12,999 nucleotides of DNA from Chlamydia trachomatis (GTDB taxonomy: Bacteria; Chlamydiota; Chlamydiia; Chlamydiales; 2-12-FULL-49-11). The translations under genes were made by a program, and so were the position numbers. The DNA is taken from contig CAMBTZ010000030.1 of assembly GCA_945870925.1 (NCBI GenBank), positions 1 to 12,999 of the forward strand. The letters run 5' to 3'. Under the pieces are notes generated by a model. The model was not told the origin of the DNA. It did no database searches and was given only the letters and a program-made list of their open reading frames with translations. Below are positions 6,090 to 12,999 of the stretch, piece after piece; the first letter of the stretch is position 1; each line of letters starts with the position of its first letter.

Positions 6090-7067
6090 ATGAAAAAAAG
6101 ATATTCTATTTTGTTCCCAGCTATGGCACTAGTCCTAATGTCATGTAGTGAAGGAAATAACAAACAAGTAATTTCACAAAGATACGTACATAAGTACGGC
6201 TACGATGTATCTCGTGATGAGTGGAAAGCAGAATCATATCCAGGACATGTTCTAACGACGCTTAGAGACGGGAAAACCATCACAGAACCATACGAAGACG
6301 GTCTGATTCACGGAGCAAGAACAGAAACTTATCCTCACAGCCAAACTATACAGACTCTTGAACAATATGAAAAAGGCAACCTTCAAAAGCGGGTAAGTTT
6401 TAATGTTCGCGGCGTACCTCAAAAAGAAGAAGTTTTTAAAGCAGAAAACCATGTTATTATTACTGCTTGGTATCCGAACGGAACTCCAAAATCAAACGAA
6501 GAATTTAGAGACGACATTTTAATAAATGCGCAATATCTAAACGCTTCAAATGAAACAGATTCTCGTATTGAAAACGGCACAGGTGAAAGAACCATCCGTA
6601 ATCAAAGCGGCGACATTCTATCTAAGGAAGTCTTTAATAACTATCTACTTACTTATGTCGAAACCTACTATCCTAACAACACTCCCCACACAACAACCTC
6701 TTATGAAAACAATCTTCTTCATGGCGAAAAGAAAGAATTCGCAATGACTGGAGAACCTATTTGTGTTGAACACTATTATAAGGGTTTTAAACACGGATTA
6801 GCTACATACTATCAAAATGGATACAAATATTCTGAAATCCCTTATTCACACGGACATAAAAATGGGATCGAGAGACACTATATTGATGGAGAGATCATTG
6901 TGGAAGAGACTGAATTCCGCGACGGAATCAAACAAGGATCTTCTGTTCTTTATTGCGATGGTAGCGCTAAAACTACCTGGTACTTTGAAAATCAAGTAGT
7001 ATCAAGATCTAAATATGAGCAACTTATGGATCGTCATGAACTGATTATGGGCATGCAACAAAGATAA
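6090..7067 (+). CDS. Putative lipoprotein with MORN_2/YwqK-like repeats (position of CT476)
   Basis: The 325-residue protein begins with a lipoprotein signal peptide: MKKR, hydrophobic residues 5-17 and the lipobox LMSC with the lipidated Cys at 19. The mature part is a tandem array of MORN-like repeats of the pattern (Y/F)xxG-(x)n-G-x-(x)n-Y. Clear units include YEDGLIHGARTETY (68-81), YPNGTPKSNEEF (128-139), YYPNNTP…ENNLLHGE (193-213) and an orderly run YYKGFKHGLATYY / YSHGHKNGIERHY / FRDGIKQGSSVLY (229-288). Such repeats form extended beta sheets and are found in YwqK-type proteins, where the exact function is mostly unknown. The likely location is the outer membrane or periplasm. ATG 6090 has TAGG 6 bases upstream. 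The gene lies 66 bases after pheT without a terminator between, so read-through is likely. A strong terminator follows. Confidence 0.85.
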   Translation: MKKRYSILFPAMALVLMSCSEGNNKQVISQRYVHKYGYDVSRDEWKAESYPGHVLTTLRDGKTITEPYEDGLIHGARTETYPHSQTIQTLEQYEKGNLQKRVSFNVRGVPQKEEVFKAENHVIITAWYPNGTPKSNEEFRDDILINAQYLNASNETDSRIENGTGERTIRNQSGDILSKEVFNNYLLTYVETYYPNNTPHTTTSYENNLLHGEKKEFAMTGEPICVEHYYKGFKHGLATYYQNGYKYSEIPYSHGHKNGIERHYIDGEIIVEETEFRDGIKQGSSVLYCDGSAKTTWYFENQVVSRSKYEQLMDRHELIMGMQQR

Positions 7068-7100
7068 TTCCTGTCTTCTCTACAAAGATGGATATAAATC

Positions 7101-7130
7101 CCCACTACGTAACCCGTAGTGGGCTTTTTA
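7101..7130 (+). terminator. Intrinsic terminator after the MORN-repeat lipoprotein
   Basis: A perfect 9-bp stem, CCCACTACG (7101-7109) and CGTAGTGGG (7115-7123), closes a 5-base loop and is followed by CTTTTTA and more T-rich sequence. It lies 34 bases after the lipoprotein stop and ends the pheT–lipoprotein unit. Confidence 0.9.
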
Positions 7131-7187
7131 TTTCTATTTCAATAAAAAATGATGAATTAATTATGAAGTAATGTTATTTATTATATT

Positions 7188-7370
7188 ATGAACGAAAATG
7201 ATTATAAAAAAAAGATCGCGAAATTAGAATCAATAAACGATCAGATACAGGCTGAATTCAATCATTTAGAAAATCTTCTGAAGAAAGTCGGATTTGAATC
7301 AGGAATTAAATCCTTAAAAGAAGCAGCTAAAGAACTTCTAGATAATCGAGCAGATGAAACTAAAGAGTAA
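7188..7370 (+). CDS. Small coiled-coil-like hypothetical protein
   Basis: I do not recognise this 60-residue protein. It is highly charged and probably entirely helical: hydrophobic residues recur at heptad-like spacing from about residue 10 to 35 (IAKLESINDQIQAEF, HLENLLKKV), followed by a second helix (IKSLKEAAKELLDN) and a charged tail. There is no signal peptide and no cysteine. No Shine-Dalgarno sequence lies before ATG 7188; the upstream bases are very AT-rich (TTATTTATTATATT), which may hold a promoter close to the start. It follows the strong terminator at 7101-7130, so it needs its own promoter, and it converges with trhO with 15 bases between stops. Codon use and amino-acid composition look natural, and no longer frame competes on the other strand. 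Confidence 0.6.
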   Translation: MNENDYKKKIAKLESINDQIQAEFNHLENLLKKVGFESGIKSLKEAAKELLDNRADETKE

Positions 7371-7385
7371 AAATTAGAGAATCAA

Positions 7386-8336
7386 CTAAAGCGTAGCAAT
7401 AGCTAATTTTTCATCCTTAGATAGTCTTCTGAAAGGTTTTGGCCTAGCATCAGAAATAAAATCCCTTACCCGACCTTCATTTAAACATTTAATAGAACAA
7501 CAACCTTCATGCTCTTCAACACATTTCGGGCATGAGATAAACAGATCATTACAATCCATATTAGCACAATTGTAATAAGTATCACTTTTCTCGCTACAAA
7601 ATCTGCATTCACTGATAATTTCCTCATTATCCTCAGATATAGGAACTACCAATCGATCATCAAAGACGAAGAGCTTTCCACGCCAATGTTTTTTTCCTTC
7701 TTTTAAGCCGTATTGAATCACTCCACCTTTTAAATGGTAGACAGTATCAAAACCCTCATCTTTCATTAGAGCTGAATAGATTTCGCAACGAATTCCGCCA
7801 GTACAATACATCATTATTTTTGTCTTCGCAGGATCCACAGTTTTTGCAAGGTTCTTAGCATACTCAGGAAAACCTCTAAATGTCTCTAAATCCGGACAAA
7901 CAGCTCCTTCAAAATAACCGACATCAGATTCATAGTTATTACGAACATCAATTAGAATAGTTTCATCGTCTTTATTATCAAGTTTAGCCGACCATTCAGC
8001 AGGAGAGAGATATTCACCACGTTTTGATAAATCAATCTCTCTATCTACTGCAACCAGCTCTTTCCTAACCTTTACTGTCAATTTCGCAAATGCGTGCTCA
8101 GGCCACTCATGCAATTTAACCTCAGTCCCCTTAAATCGCTCATCTGCATTAATCCAATCTACGTAGGCTTCTACATTTGAAGCGGGCAATGACAACTGAC
8201 CATTGACCCCTTCGCTAGAGATATAAATACGAGACCTGCCATCTAAAGATTTCAAAATATCTTTATGACGCCTGACTTCAGCTTCAGGATTTTCAATTTT
8301 AGTAAATATATAGTAAGCTAATACCCTGTATTCCAT
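7386..8336 (-). CDS. trhO: tRNA uridine(34) hydroxylase TrhO (YceA family rhodanese-like)
   Basis: TrhO makes 5-hydroxyuridine at wobble position 34 of certain tRNAs, an oxygen-dependent first step toward cmo5U/mo5U. The 316-residue protein has the family layout: an N-terminal ferredoxin-like acylphosphatase-type domain at about 1-100 (VLAYYIFTKIENP … EGVNGQLSLP), a rhodanese domain at about 115-220 (ILIDVRNNYES; catalytic loop C178-TGGI-R183, followed by C184), and a C-terminal Cys-rich part at 244-284 (CRFC, NCANMDC, SCPKC, GCCSIKC), which probably binds zinc. The start matches the usual family N-terminus. A strong AGAGGAGG lies at 8353-8360, 16 bases from the ATG, which is farther than normal, and there is no in-frame start between. 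It is divergent from rpsD, the same arrangement as CT627/CT626. Confidence 0.95.
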   Translation of the reverse strand: MEYRVLAYYIFTKIENPEAEVRRHKDILKSLDGRSRIYISSEGVNGQLSLPASNVEAYVDWINADERFKGTEVKLHEWPEHAFAKLTVKVRKELVAVDREIDLSKRGEYLSPAEWSAKLDNKDDETILIDVRNNYESDVGYFEGAVCPDLETFRGFPEYAKNLAKTVDPAKTKIMMYCTGGIRCEIYSALMKDEGFDTVYHLKGGVIQYGLKEGKKHWRGKLFVFDDRLVVPISEDNEEIISECRFCSEKSDTYYNCANMDCNDLFISCPKCVEEHEGCCSIKCLNEGRVRDFISDARPKPFRRLSKDEKLAIATL

Positions 8337-8407
8337 AGCTACAAAGTATAAACCTCCTCTACATTTTTTTTCAATATACTATTTGTTCATAGAAATTTTA
8401 ATTTTTG

Positions 8408-8437
8408 TTGTGGAAAAAACCCCATCTAGCATATGAT
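8408..8437 (+). promoter_or_regulatory. Probable promoter of the rpsD operon
   Basis: TTGTGG (8408-8413) and TATGAT (8432-8437) are spaced by 18 bases. The expected start is near 8444, leaving a leader of about 28 nt with GGGAG before ATG 8472. The ATG at 8433 lies inside this -10 box, which argues against it as the rpsD start. Confidence 0.5.
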
Positions 8438-8471
8438 TTTTGCTTTATACAACTCTATTGATGGGAGAAAT

Positions 8472-9092
8472 ATGGTACGCTACACAGGACCAAAGAACAG
8501 ACTAGCAAGACGCTTTGGCGCAAACGTTTTTGGTAAGACAAGAAATCCTTCTGCTCATAAGCAAAACCCACCGGGTGTGCATGGCGCAAAAAAGAAGAAA
8601 AAATCTGATTATGGTGTTCAGCTAGAAGAACAACAAAAATTACGTGCCTGCTTCGGTATGATCACAAGAAAACAGCTTGTTCGCTATTACAAAGAAGCTG
8701 TTCTTCAAGCAGAAAACACTCAAGAAGCATTCCTTCAAAGACTTGAGACAAGACTAGACTCAATTGTGTACCGTTTAAAATTTGGTCTTACACCATTTCA
8801 CGCTCAACAATTAGTTGCTCATGGTCACATTTTAGTTGATGGCAAAAAAGTTGACGTTCGCTCATTCCAAGTAAAACCAGGCATGAAAATCTCACTACAC
8901 GAGCAGTCAAAATCAAATAATCATATCAAGCAATCTCTTGAAAGAGCTGCTATTGCAGTTCCTGAATATTTGAGCTTAGATGCTGTTAAAATGTGCGGCG
9001 AACTTGTTGTTCTTCCACATGCAGACCAAATCCCTCTTCCTTTAGTAGTCAATGTAGCCGTTGTTTGTGAGTTCTTAGCTTACACTACCTAA
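8472..9092 (+). CDS. rpsD: 30S ribosomal protein S4
   Basis: S4 is a primary 16S rRNA-binding protein that nucleates assembly of the 30S body. The 206-residue product starts MVRYTGPKNRLARRFG, as in the family, and contains PPGVHGAKKKKKSDYG at about 34-49, LRACFGMITRKQL, and the S4 RNA-binding domain at about 95-160 (RLETRLDSIVYRLKFG … HGHILVDGKKVDVRSF). The N-terminal zinc-binding cysteines of some S4 proteins are missing (NRLARRFG in place of a CxxC form), so this is the zinc-free type. ATG 8472 has GGGAG 5 bases upstream. An upstream ATG at 8433 would add 13 residues unlike any S4 and lies in the -10 box. nfo follows after 10 bases. As in Chlamydia, rpsD lies between yceA and nfo and not in an alpha operon. 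Confidence 0.97.
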   Translation: MVRYTGPKNRLARRFGANVFGKTRNPSAHKQNPPGVHGAKKKKKSDYGVQLEEQQKLRACFGMITRKQLVRYYKEAVLQAENTQEAFLQRLETRLDSIVYRLKFGLTPFHAQQLVAHGHILVDGKKVDVRSFQVKPGMKISLHEQSKSNNHIKQSLERAAIAVPEYLSLDAVKMCGELVVLPHADQIPLPLVVNVAVVCEFLAYTT

Positions 9093-9102
9093 GGAATAGA
9101 TC

Positions 9103-9969
9103 ATGAAAGAAGAGATTCTTCTAGGCGCTCACACCTCCGCAGCTGGAGGGGCTTATAAGGCTCTTCTTCATGGAAAAGAAATTGGCGCCTCTACTATTCA
9201 ATTTTTCACTAGCAATCAAAAGACTTGGGAAGGAAAAGTCCTTTCCGATGAAGATATCTCACTATGGAATGCGGCAAAAGATGAGACCGGAATCCGAGTG
9301 ACCATGAGTCACGATAGCTACCTTATTAATCTAGGCTCTCCAAATCCCGATGTATGGACTAAAAGCAAGAAGGCATTTGGGTCCGAAATCAAACGTTGTC
9401 ATCTTTTAGAAGTTGATTATATGAATTTCCATCCGGGCGCTTTCACCACAAGCTCCACTGAAGAGTGTTTAGATCTTATAGTTTCCACATTACTTGAATT
9501 TGAAGAACTAGCAGCAAAAGGAAAAACTCGCCTTTTACTAGAGACTACTGCCGGACAGGGCAGTTGCGTCGGCTATCGCTTTGAAGAACTCGCCTATATT
9601 ATAGAGCGGACAAAGAAAAAAATCCCTATTGGTGTTTGCATTGATACTTGTCATATTTTTGCAGCCGGCTATGACATTCGAACAAAAAAAGGGTGGACAC
9701 ACACTCTTAAAGAGTTTGACGATGTTATTGGACTTGATCATCTTTACGCCTTTCACATGAATGATTCTCTTCAACCATTTGGCTCGAGAAAAGATCGTCA
9801 CGCCTCTCTAGGAGAAGGCGAAATAGGTTTAGAATGCTTTGAATTTATCATGACCCATCCAAAACTAAAACATCTTCCGAAATATTTAGAGACCCCCTAT
9901 TCTGAAAAATGGCCTGATGAAATTCTTTTACTAAAAAACATGGCCAAAGGAGTTTTTCATGCTACCTGA
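9103..9969 (+). CDS. nfo: Endonuclease IV (AP endonuclease)
   Basis: Nfo cuts the backbone 5' to abasic sites and removes 3' blocking groups in base-excision repair, using three zinc ions in a TIM barrel. The 288-residue length is normal. All nine expected metal ligands can be placed: H70 (MSHDSY), H110 (NFHPGA), E147 (LLETTAGQG), D181 and H184 (CIDTCHIF), H218 (FHMND), D231 and H233 (DRHASLGEG) and E263 (LETPY). The N-terminal LGAHTSAAGG is also typical. AAGGA lies just before ATG 9103, 10 bases after the rpsD stop. The last 11 bases overlap the start of asnS, which suggests translational coupling. Order and orientation with rpsD match CT626/CT625. Confidence 0.98.
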   Translation: MKEEILLGAHTSAAGGAYKALLHGKEIGASTIQFFTSNQKTWEGKVLSDEDISLWNAAKDETGIRVTMSHDSYLINLGSPNPDVWTKSKKAFGSEIKRCHLLEVDYMNFHPGAFTTSSTEECLDLIVSTLLEFEELAAKGKTRLLLETTAGQGSCVGYRFEELAYIIERTKKKIPIGVCIDTCHIFAAGYDIRTKKGWTHTLKEFDDVIGLDHLYAFHMNDSLQPFGSRKDRHASLGEGEIGLECFEFIMTHPKLKHLPKYLETPYSEKWPDEILLLKNMAKGVFHAT

Positions 9970-11377
9970 GACTACTACTGTTATACACAAACGGATCAAG
10001 GTATCCGAATTAAAAACAGACCCCTCCCTTCTTGATCAAGAAGTGATAGCAAAAGGTTGGGTACGAACACTTCGAAATCAAAAATCATTTGCATTTATGG
10101 AAGTAAATGATGGCTCAACTGTATCTAATATCCAAGTGATTTTAAACAACTCGCTTACCAACTATGAAGAACTAGTTCAAACAATTCAAACAGGCGCTTG
10201 CGTTACAATTTCCGGCGTTTTAGTTTCAAGTCCCGGTGGAAAACAGAGCGTAGAAATACAAGCAAAAGAAGTTAAAATTCTTGGAAATGCACCAACTGAC
10301 TTTGTATTACAAAAAAAAAGACACTCTTTTGAATTCTTAAGAACTATAGCTCACCTGCGCCCCCGAACAAATACATTTGGGGCTGTCATGAGAGTGAGAA
10401 ACAGCCTTGCTTTTGCAACACACAAGTTTTTTCAAGAACGAAATTTTCTCTATTTAAACACCCCTATTATTACCTCTTCTGACTGTGAAGGGGCTGGTGA
10501 AATGTTCGCTGTATCAACTTTAAATTTTGAAAAACCACCTAAAGACGAATCCGGAAAAATAGACTATCGTGAAGATTTTTTTGGAAAAAAAGCTTTTTTA
10601 ACAGTTTCCGGTCAACTCAATGGTGAAGCATACGCTTTGGCACTAAGTGACATTTATACCTTCGGACCAACTTTTAGAGCGGAAAATTCAAACACAACAA
10701 GACATTTAGCTGAATTTTGGATGATCGAACCTGAAATGGCTTTTGCAGATTTAACAGATGACATGAATTTAGCTGACACTTATCTAAAATATCTTATTGC
10801 GTATATTTTAAAGCACAATAAAGAAGATTTGGAATTCTTCAACTCATTTATATCTAACGGCTTAATAGAAAAACTGGAACATGTCGTCAAAACTCCTACG
10901 GTTAGAATTTCATACTCAGATGCAATCCAAATTCTTGAAAAAACAGACAACCCTTTTATCTTTCCGGTTAAATGGGGAATTGACTTGCAGTCCGAACATG
11001 AAAGATTTTTAACGGAAGTACATTTTAAAGGCCCTGTTATTGTTTATAACTACCCAAAAGAGATTAAGTCCTTCTATATGAGACGCAATAGTGATGAGAA
11101 AACGGTAGCAGCTATGGATCTCTTAGTACCCGGAATAGGGGAACTTATAGGCGGAAGCCAGCGAGAGGAGCGTCTTGATGTTTTGGAAGCCACCATTCTA
11201 GCTCAAGGACTTGACATAGAAAACTACGACTGGTATCTTGATCTCCGAAGATATGGAAGTGCTCCACATGCAGGGTTTGGCCTTGGATTTGAAAGGCTTG
11301 TGCAATACGCCACCGGTATGGAAAATATTCGTGACGTTATCCCCTTCCCAAGATATCCACAACATGCTCTATTTTAA
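9959..11377 (+). CDS. asnS: Asparaginyl-tRNA synthetase
   Basis: This class IIb synthetase charges tRNA-Asn directly with asparagine. The 472 residues show an OB-fold anticodon-binding domain at about 28-110 (GWVRTLRNQKSFAFMEVNDG), then the class II core. Motif 1 is near 153-170 (NFLYLNTPII), followed by EGAGEMF and VSGQLNGEAYALALSDIYTF. Motif 2 is FRAENSNTTRHLAEFWMIE at 239-257, and motif 3 is GFGLGFERL at 439-447. The SNT and EFWMIEPE signatures separate AsnRS from AspRS. ATG 9959 has AAAGGAG 6 bases upstream and overlaps the nfo stop by 11 bases. C. trachomatis has no asnS and makes Asn-tRNA through GatCAB, so this gene sets this organism apart; it may be an ancestral retention or an acquisition. 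Confidence 0.97.
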   Translation: MLPETTTVIHKRIKVSELKTDPSLLDQEVIAKGWVRTLRNQKSFAFMEVNDGSTVSNIQVILNNSLTNYEELVQTIQTGACVTISGVLVSSPGGKQSVEIQAKEVKILGNAPTDFVLQKKRHSFEFLRTIAHLRPRTNTFGAVMRVRNSLAFATHKFFQERNFLYLNTPIITSSDCEGAGEMFAVSTLNFEKPPKDESGKIDYREDFFGKKAFLTVSGQLNGEAYALALSDIYTFGPTFRAENSNTTRHLAEFWMIEPEMAFADLTDDMNLADTYLKYLIAYILKHNKEDLEFFNSFISNGLIEKLEHVVKTPTVRISYSDAIQILEKTDNPFIFPVKWGIDLQSEHERFLTEVHFKGPVIVYNYPKEIKSFYMRRNSDEKTVAAMDLLVPGIGELIGGSQREERLDVLEATILAQGLDIENYDWYLDLRRYGSAPHAGFGLGFERLVQYATGMENIRDVIPFPRYPQHALF

Positions 11378-11404
11378 AGTAGAGGATAACCCAAGGATAA
11401 ATTT

Positions 11405-11692
11405 ATGTCAGACATAGGCTCTGTTGGAAGTTCAAGTACACCGAACACAAACCCAACTAATACTCAAATAGCAGCCGCAAAGGCCGCTGACACATACACG
11501 CCAAGTGAATTATCATCTGCCGGCGGTTGGGGAAACTTTGAAAAATTCCTTGGTAAAAAGGATTTTGCTGAATTTAAAAATAACCTTTGCAGATCAATTG
11601 GCGATCAAATCGGACAAATTCAAAAAAGAGCAGCGATAGCGGCAAAGCAACTTAAAAATTCAGAAGAGGGTAAAGACATAAATGACACATAA
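11405..11692 (+). CDS. Small Ser/Thr/Asn-rich hypothetical protein coupled to rluD
   Basis: I do not recognise this 95-residue protein. Its first 40 residues are low-complexity and rich in Ser, Thr, Asn, Pro and Ala (MSDIGSVGSSSTPNTNPT…), with almost no charge. The remainder is a charged, probably helical segment (GWGNFEKFLGKKDFAEFKNNL, then IGDQIGQIQKRAAIAAKQL). There is no Sec signal peptide and no membrane span. Polar, Ser-rich, disordered N-termini like this are common in chlamydial type III secreted proteins and their chaperone-bound partners. That is an inference from composition only. AAGG lies 8 bases before ATG 11405, and asnS ends 27 bases upstream. The final 11 bases overlap rluD. 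C. trachomatis also has small hypothetical genes just before sfhB, so a distant counterpart is possible. Confidence 0.75.
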   Translation: MSDIGSVGSSSTPNTNPTNTQIAAAKAADTYTPSELSSAGGWGNFEKFLGKKDFAEFKNNLCRSIGDQIGQIQKRAAIAAKQLKNSEEGKDINDT

Positions 11693-12569
11693 AAGTTTTA
11701 ATATTGAAAAAGATGAGACCCTCATAAGACTTGATAAAGTCCTAGCTCTTAGATTTCCCGAGCATTCTCGCAACTATTTTCAATATTTAATTGATAGCGG
11801 AAATGTCTTAATTAACGGCTCAAGCATCAAGAAAAAAGACAAAACCACTTTTGGCGACTTTGTAACTATTAAACTTATTGCATCTCCTGATCCAGGTGTA
11901 ACTCCTCAAAACATACCATTAGATATTCTCTACGAAGATGATTTTATCATAGCTATCAATAAACCTCGCGGAATGGTTGTCCATCCTGGCGCAGGAAACC
12001 CTTCAAAGACATTAGTAAATGCCCTTCTCTACCACACTAAGTCTCTTCCTGAAGCATCAAGCCCTCTAAGACCTGGAATAGTCCACAGACTTGATAAAGA
12101 GACTTCCGGAGTCATTATAGCCGCAAAGACTGAACTTGCTCATGCGCGTCTTGTCGATCTTTTCAAAACACGTAAAATTGAAAAGCAATATTTAGCAATA
12201 TGTGAAAATACTCCTGCTGAAGGCACAGTCTCTCTCCCGATCGGAAGACATCCGGTAAAAAGAAAAGAGATGACTATAAGAGAAGATGGAAAAGAAGCTA
12301 TTACAGAAATTTCTGTCCTTGACAAAACGGGAAAATACTCTCTAGTACTTCTAAAACCCAAAACCGGCAGAACTCACCAGCTAAGAATTCACCTAAAAAC
12401 ATTAAAAGCGCCTATAGTTGGAGATAAAATATATGGCGGCAGTCGAAAAGATGCACCACATATGCTCCTACATGCGTATAAATTAAATTTTATTCACCCA
12501 TTTTTTGGGACTCCCATCCAATTAGAAGCACCTATTCCAAAAGAATTCCTTTTTTCTCTAGAAAAATAA
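11682..12569 (+). CDS. rluD: 23S rRNA pseudouridine synthase, RluD/RluC family
   Basis: This protein converts uridines of 23S rRNA to pseudouridine; the RluD type modifies the helix 69 loop. The 295 residues contain an N-terminal S4 RNA-binding domain at about 14-65 (IRLDKVLALRFPEHSRNYFQ … GNVLINGSSIKKKD) and a catalytic domain. YEDDFIIAINKPRGMVVHPG is at 84-103, the active-site motif HRLDKETSG at 135-143 with catalytic Asp138, then KTGRTHQLRIHL at 227-238 and VGDKIYGG at 246-253. The family member is not certain; RluD is favoured by the S4 domain and by the chlamydial annotation sfhB at the same position (CT658). ATG 11682 lies inside the end of the upstream gene and has no strong Shine-Dalgarno sequence at usual spacing, so translation probably depends on coupling. 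Confidence 0.93.
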   Translation: MTHKSFNIEKDETLIRLDKVLALRFPEHSRNYFQYLIDSGNVLINGSSIKKKDKTTFGDFVTIKLIASPDPGVTPQNIPLDILYEDDFIIAINKPRGMVVHPGAGNPSKTLVNALLYHTKSLPEASSPLRPGIVHRLDKETSGVIIAAKTELAHARLVDLFKTRKIEKQYLAICENTPAEGTVSLPIGRHPVKRKEMTIREDGKEAITEISVLDKTGKYSLVLLKPKTGRTHQLRIHLKTLKAPIVGDKIYGGSRKDAPHMLLHAYKLNFIHPFFGTPIQLEAPIPKEFLFSLEK

Positions 12570-12617
12570 GTTCTATTTATTTTATTCTGGAACCACTGTA
12601 AAAACAAGGAACGCACT

Positions 12618-12887
12618 ATGAAAGAGTTTGTAGGCTACATCGTAAAAAATCTCGTGGACCATCCTGATAAAGTTATTATCAACGAAATCGGAGGAACACA
12701 AACCTTAATTATCGAATTAAGCGTAGAGAAATCTGATATCGGCAAGATCATTGGAAAGAAAGGAAAAACTATTAACGCCATCCGTACTTTGCTTATGTCT
12801 GTAGCAAGCCGCAATGGTCTACGTGTCAACCTTGAAATCTTAGAAGAAGGCCAGCCTTCACACCAAGAAGTTGCTCAAGAAGTTTAA
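12618..12887 (+). CDS. khpA: KH-domain RNA-binding protein KhpA
   Basis: The 89-residue protein is a single KH domain of the KhpA (YlqC) family, small RNA-binding proteins that in other bacteria pair with KhpB/Jag and affect translation and cell division. The signature IGKIIGKKGKT lies at about 41-51, holding the G-x-x-G loop, preceded by FVGYIVKNLVDHPDKVII and followed by INAIRTLLMSVASRNG. The tail after residue 75 is acidic and probably disordered. AAGGA lies 7 bases before the ATG. The gene starts 48 bases after rluD with no terminator between, so it is likely the last gene of the run. In C. trachomatis a small protein (CT659) follows sfhB in the same way. Confidence 0.93.
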   Translation: MKEFVGYIVKNLVDHPDKVIINEIGGTQTLIIELSVEKSDIGKIIGKKGKTINAIRTLLMSVASRNGLRVNLEILEEGQPSHQEVAQEV

Positions 12888-12916
12888 ATTTCTTCAGCTA
12901 TCTATCACGATTGTCT

Positions 12917-12950
12917 AACCCGGAAAGAAATTCTTTTCGGGTTTATATTT
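12917..12950 (+). terminator. Intrinsic terminator after khpA
   Basis: An 11-bp stem, AACCCGGAAAG (12917-12927) and CTTTTCGGGTT (12933-12943) with one G·T pair, closes the loop AAATT and is followed by TATATTT. The U tract is weak, but the hairpin is strong and lies 30 bases past the khpA stop. Read in the other direction there is no T run, so it serves the plus strand. Confidence 0.72.
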
Positions 12951-12999
12951 ATGAATTTTGACGGCAATATTCAGCGACACAAAGCGTTGTAGCGATAGC
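12949..12999 (-). CDS. Possible C-terminal end of a minus-strand gene entering from the right
   Basis: On the minus strand the frame is open from the window edge for 16 codons (AIATTLCVAEYCRQNS) to a TAA at 12951-12949. It would be convergent with khpA, placed just past its terminator, which is a natural gene end. The piece is too short to identify and may be chance. Confidence 0.3.
   Translation of the reverse strand, partial: AIATTLCVAEYCRQNS

Noticed and set aside
8433..8471. ATG giving S4 an extra 13 residues.
   Set aside because: It lies inside the -10 box, has no Shine-Dalgarno sequence, and the added residues are foreign to S4. ATG 8472 has GGGAG and the standard N-terminus.

Overview
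This window looks like chromosomal DNA from a member of the Chlamydiae, most likely a "chlamydia-like" lineage outside the genus Chlamydia. The call rests on gene order and gene content. From memory of the C. trachomatis genome, the run recO – yidD – LysM-type protein – pheT – repeat lipoprotein matches CT470 to CT476. The run trhO/yceA – rpsD – nfo matches CT627 to CT625. The run rluD/sfhB – KH protein matches CT658/CT659. Three blocks that are separate in Chlamydia are therefore side by side here. An asparaginyl-tRNA synthetase, which C. trachomatis lacks, sits between two of them. The DNA is AT-rich, with compact gene spacing and sigma70/sigma66-like promoters. I do not assign a genus.

Left part (1-2382): the 3' end of recO; a tRNA-Leu(GAG) on the minus strand; a short yidD; then about 310 bases without a clear gene that hold a nested, imperfect inverted-repeat (foldback) element. 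Next come a small minus-strand putative membrane protein and two small, very acidic, unrecognised proteins. These two are divergently transcribed and look like paralogues of each other. This is the most accessory-looking part of the window.

Middle (2383-7385): a membrane-anchored protein with a C-terminal LysM domain (minus strand) is divergent from pheT. Downstream of pheT is a lipoprotein with MORN-like repeats, closed by a strong intrinsic terminator. A 60-residue coiled-coil-like orphan follows.

Right part (7386-12999): trhO (minus) is divergent from a plus-strand run rpsD, nfo, asnS, a 95-residue Ser/Thr/Asn-rich protein, rluD and khpA. Two start/stop overlaps of 11 bases (nfo/asnS and the 95-residue gene/rluD) point to an operon with translational coupling. 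The theme is translation (ribosomal protein S4, AsnRS, rRNA pseudouridylation, RNA-binding KH protein, and tRNA uridine hydroxylation on the other strand) plus base-excision repair. A terminator follows khpA, and a convergent minus-strand reading frame enters from the right edge.

I do not see a clear new multi-gene defence or mobile system. The best candidates for something undescribed are the divergent paralogous acidic pair (1398-2373), the foldback element behind yidD (749-1005), and the small Ser/Thr-rich protein coupled to rluD.
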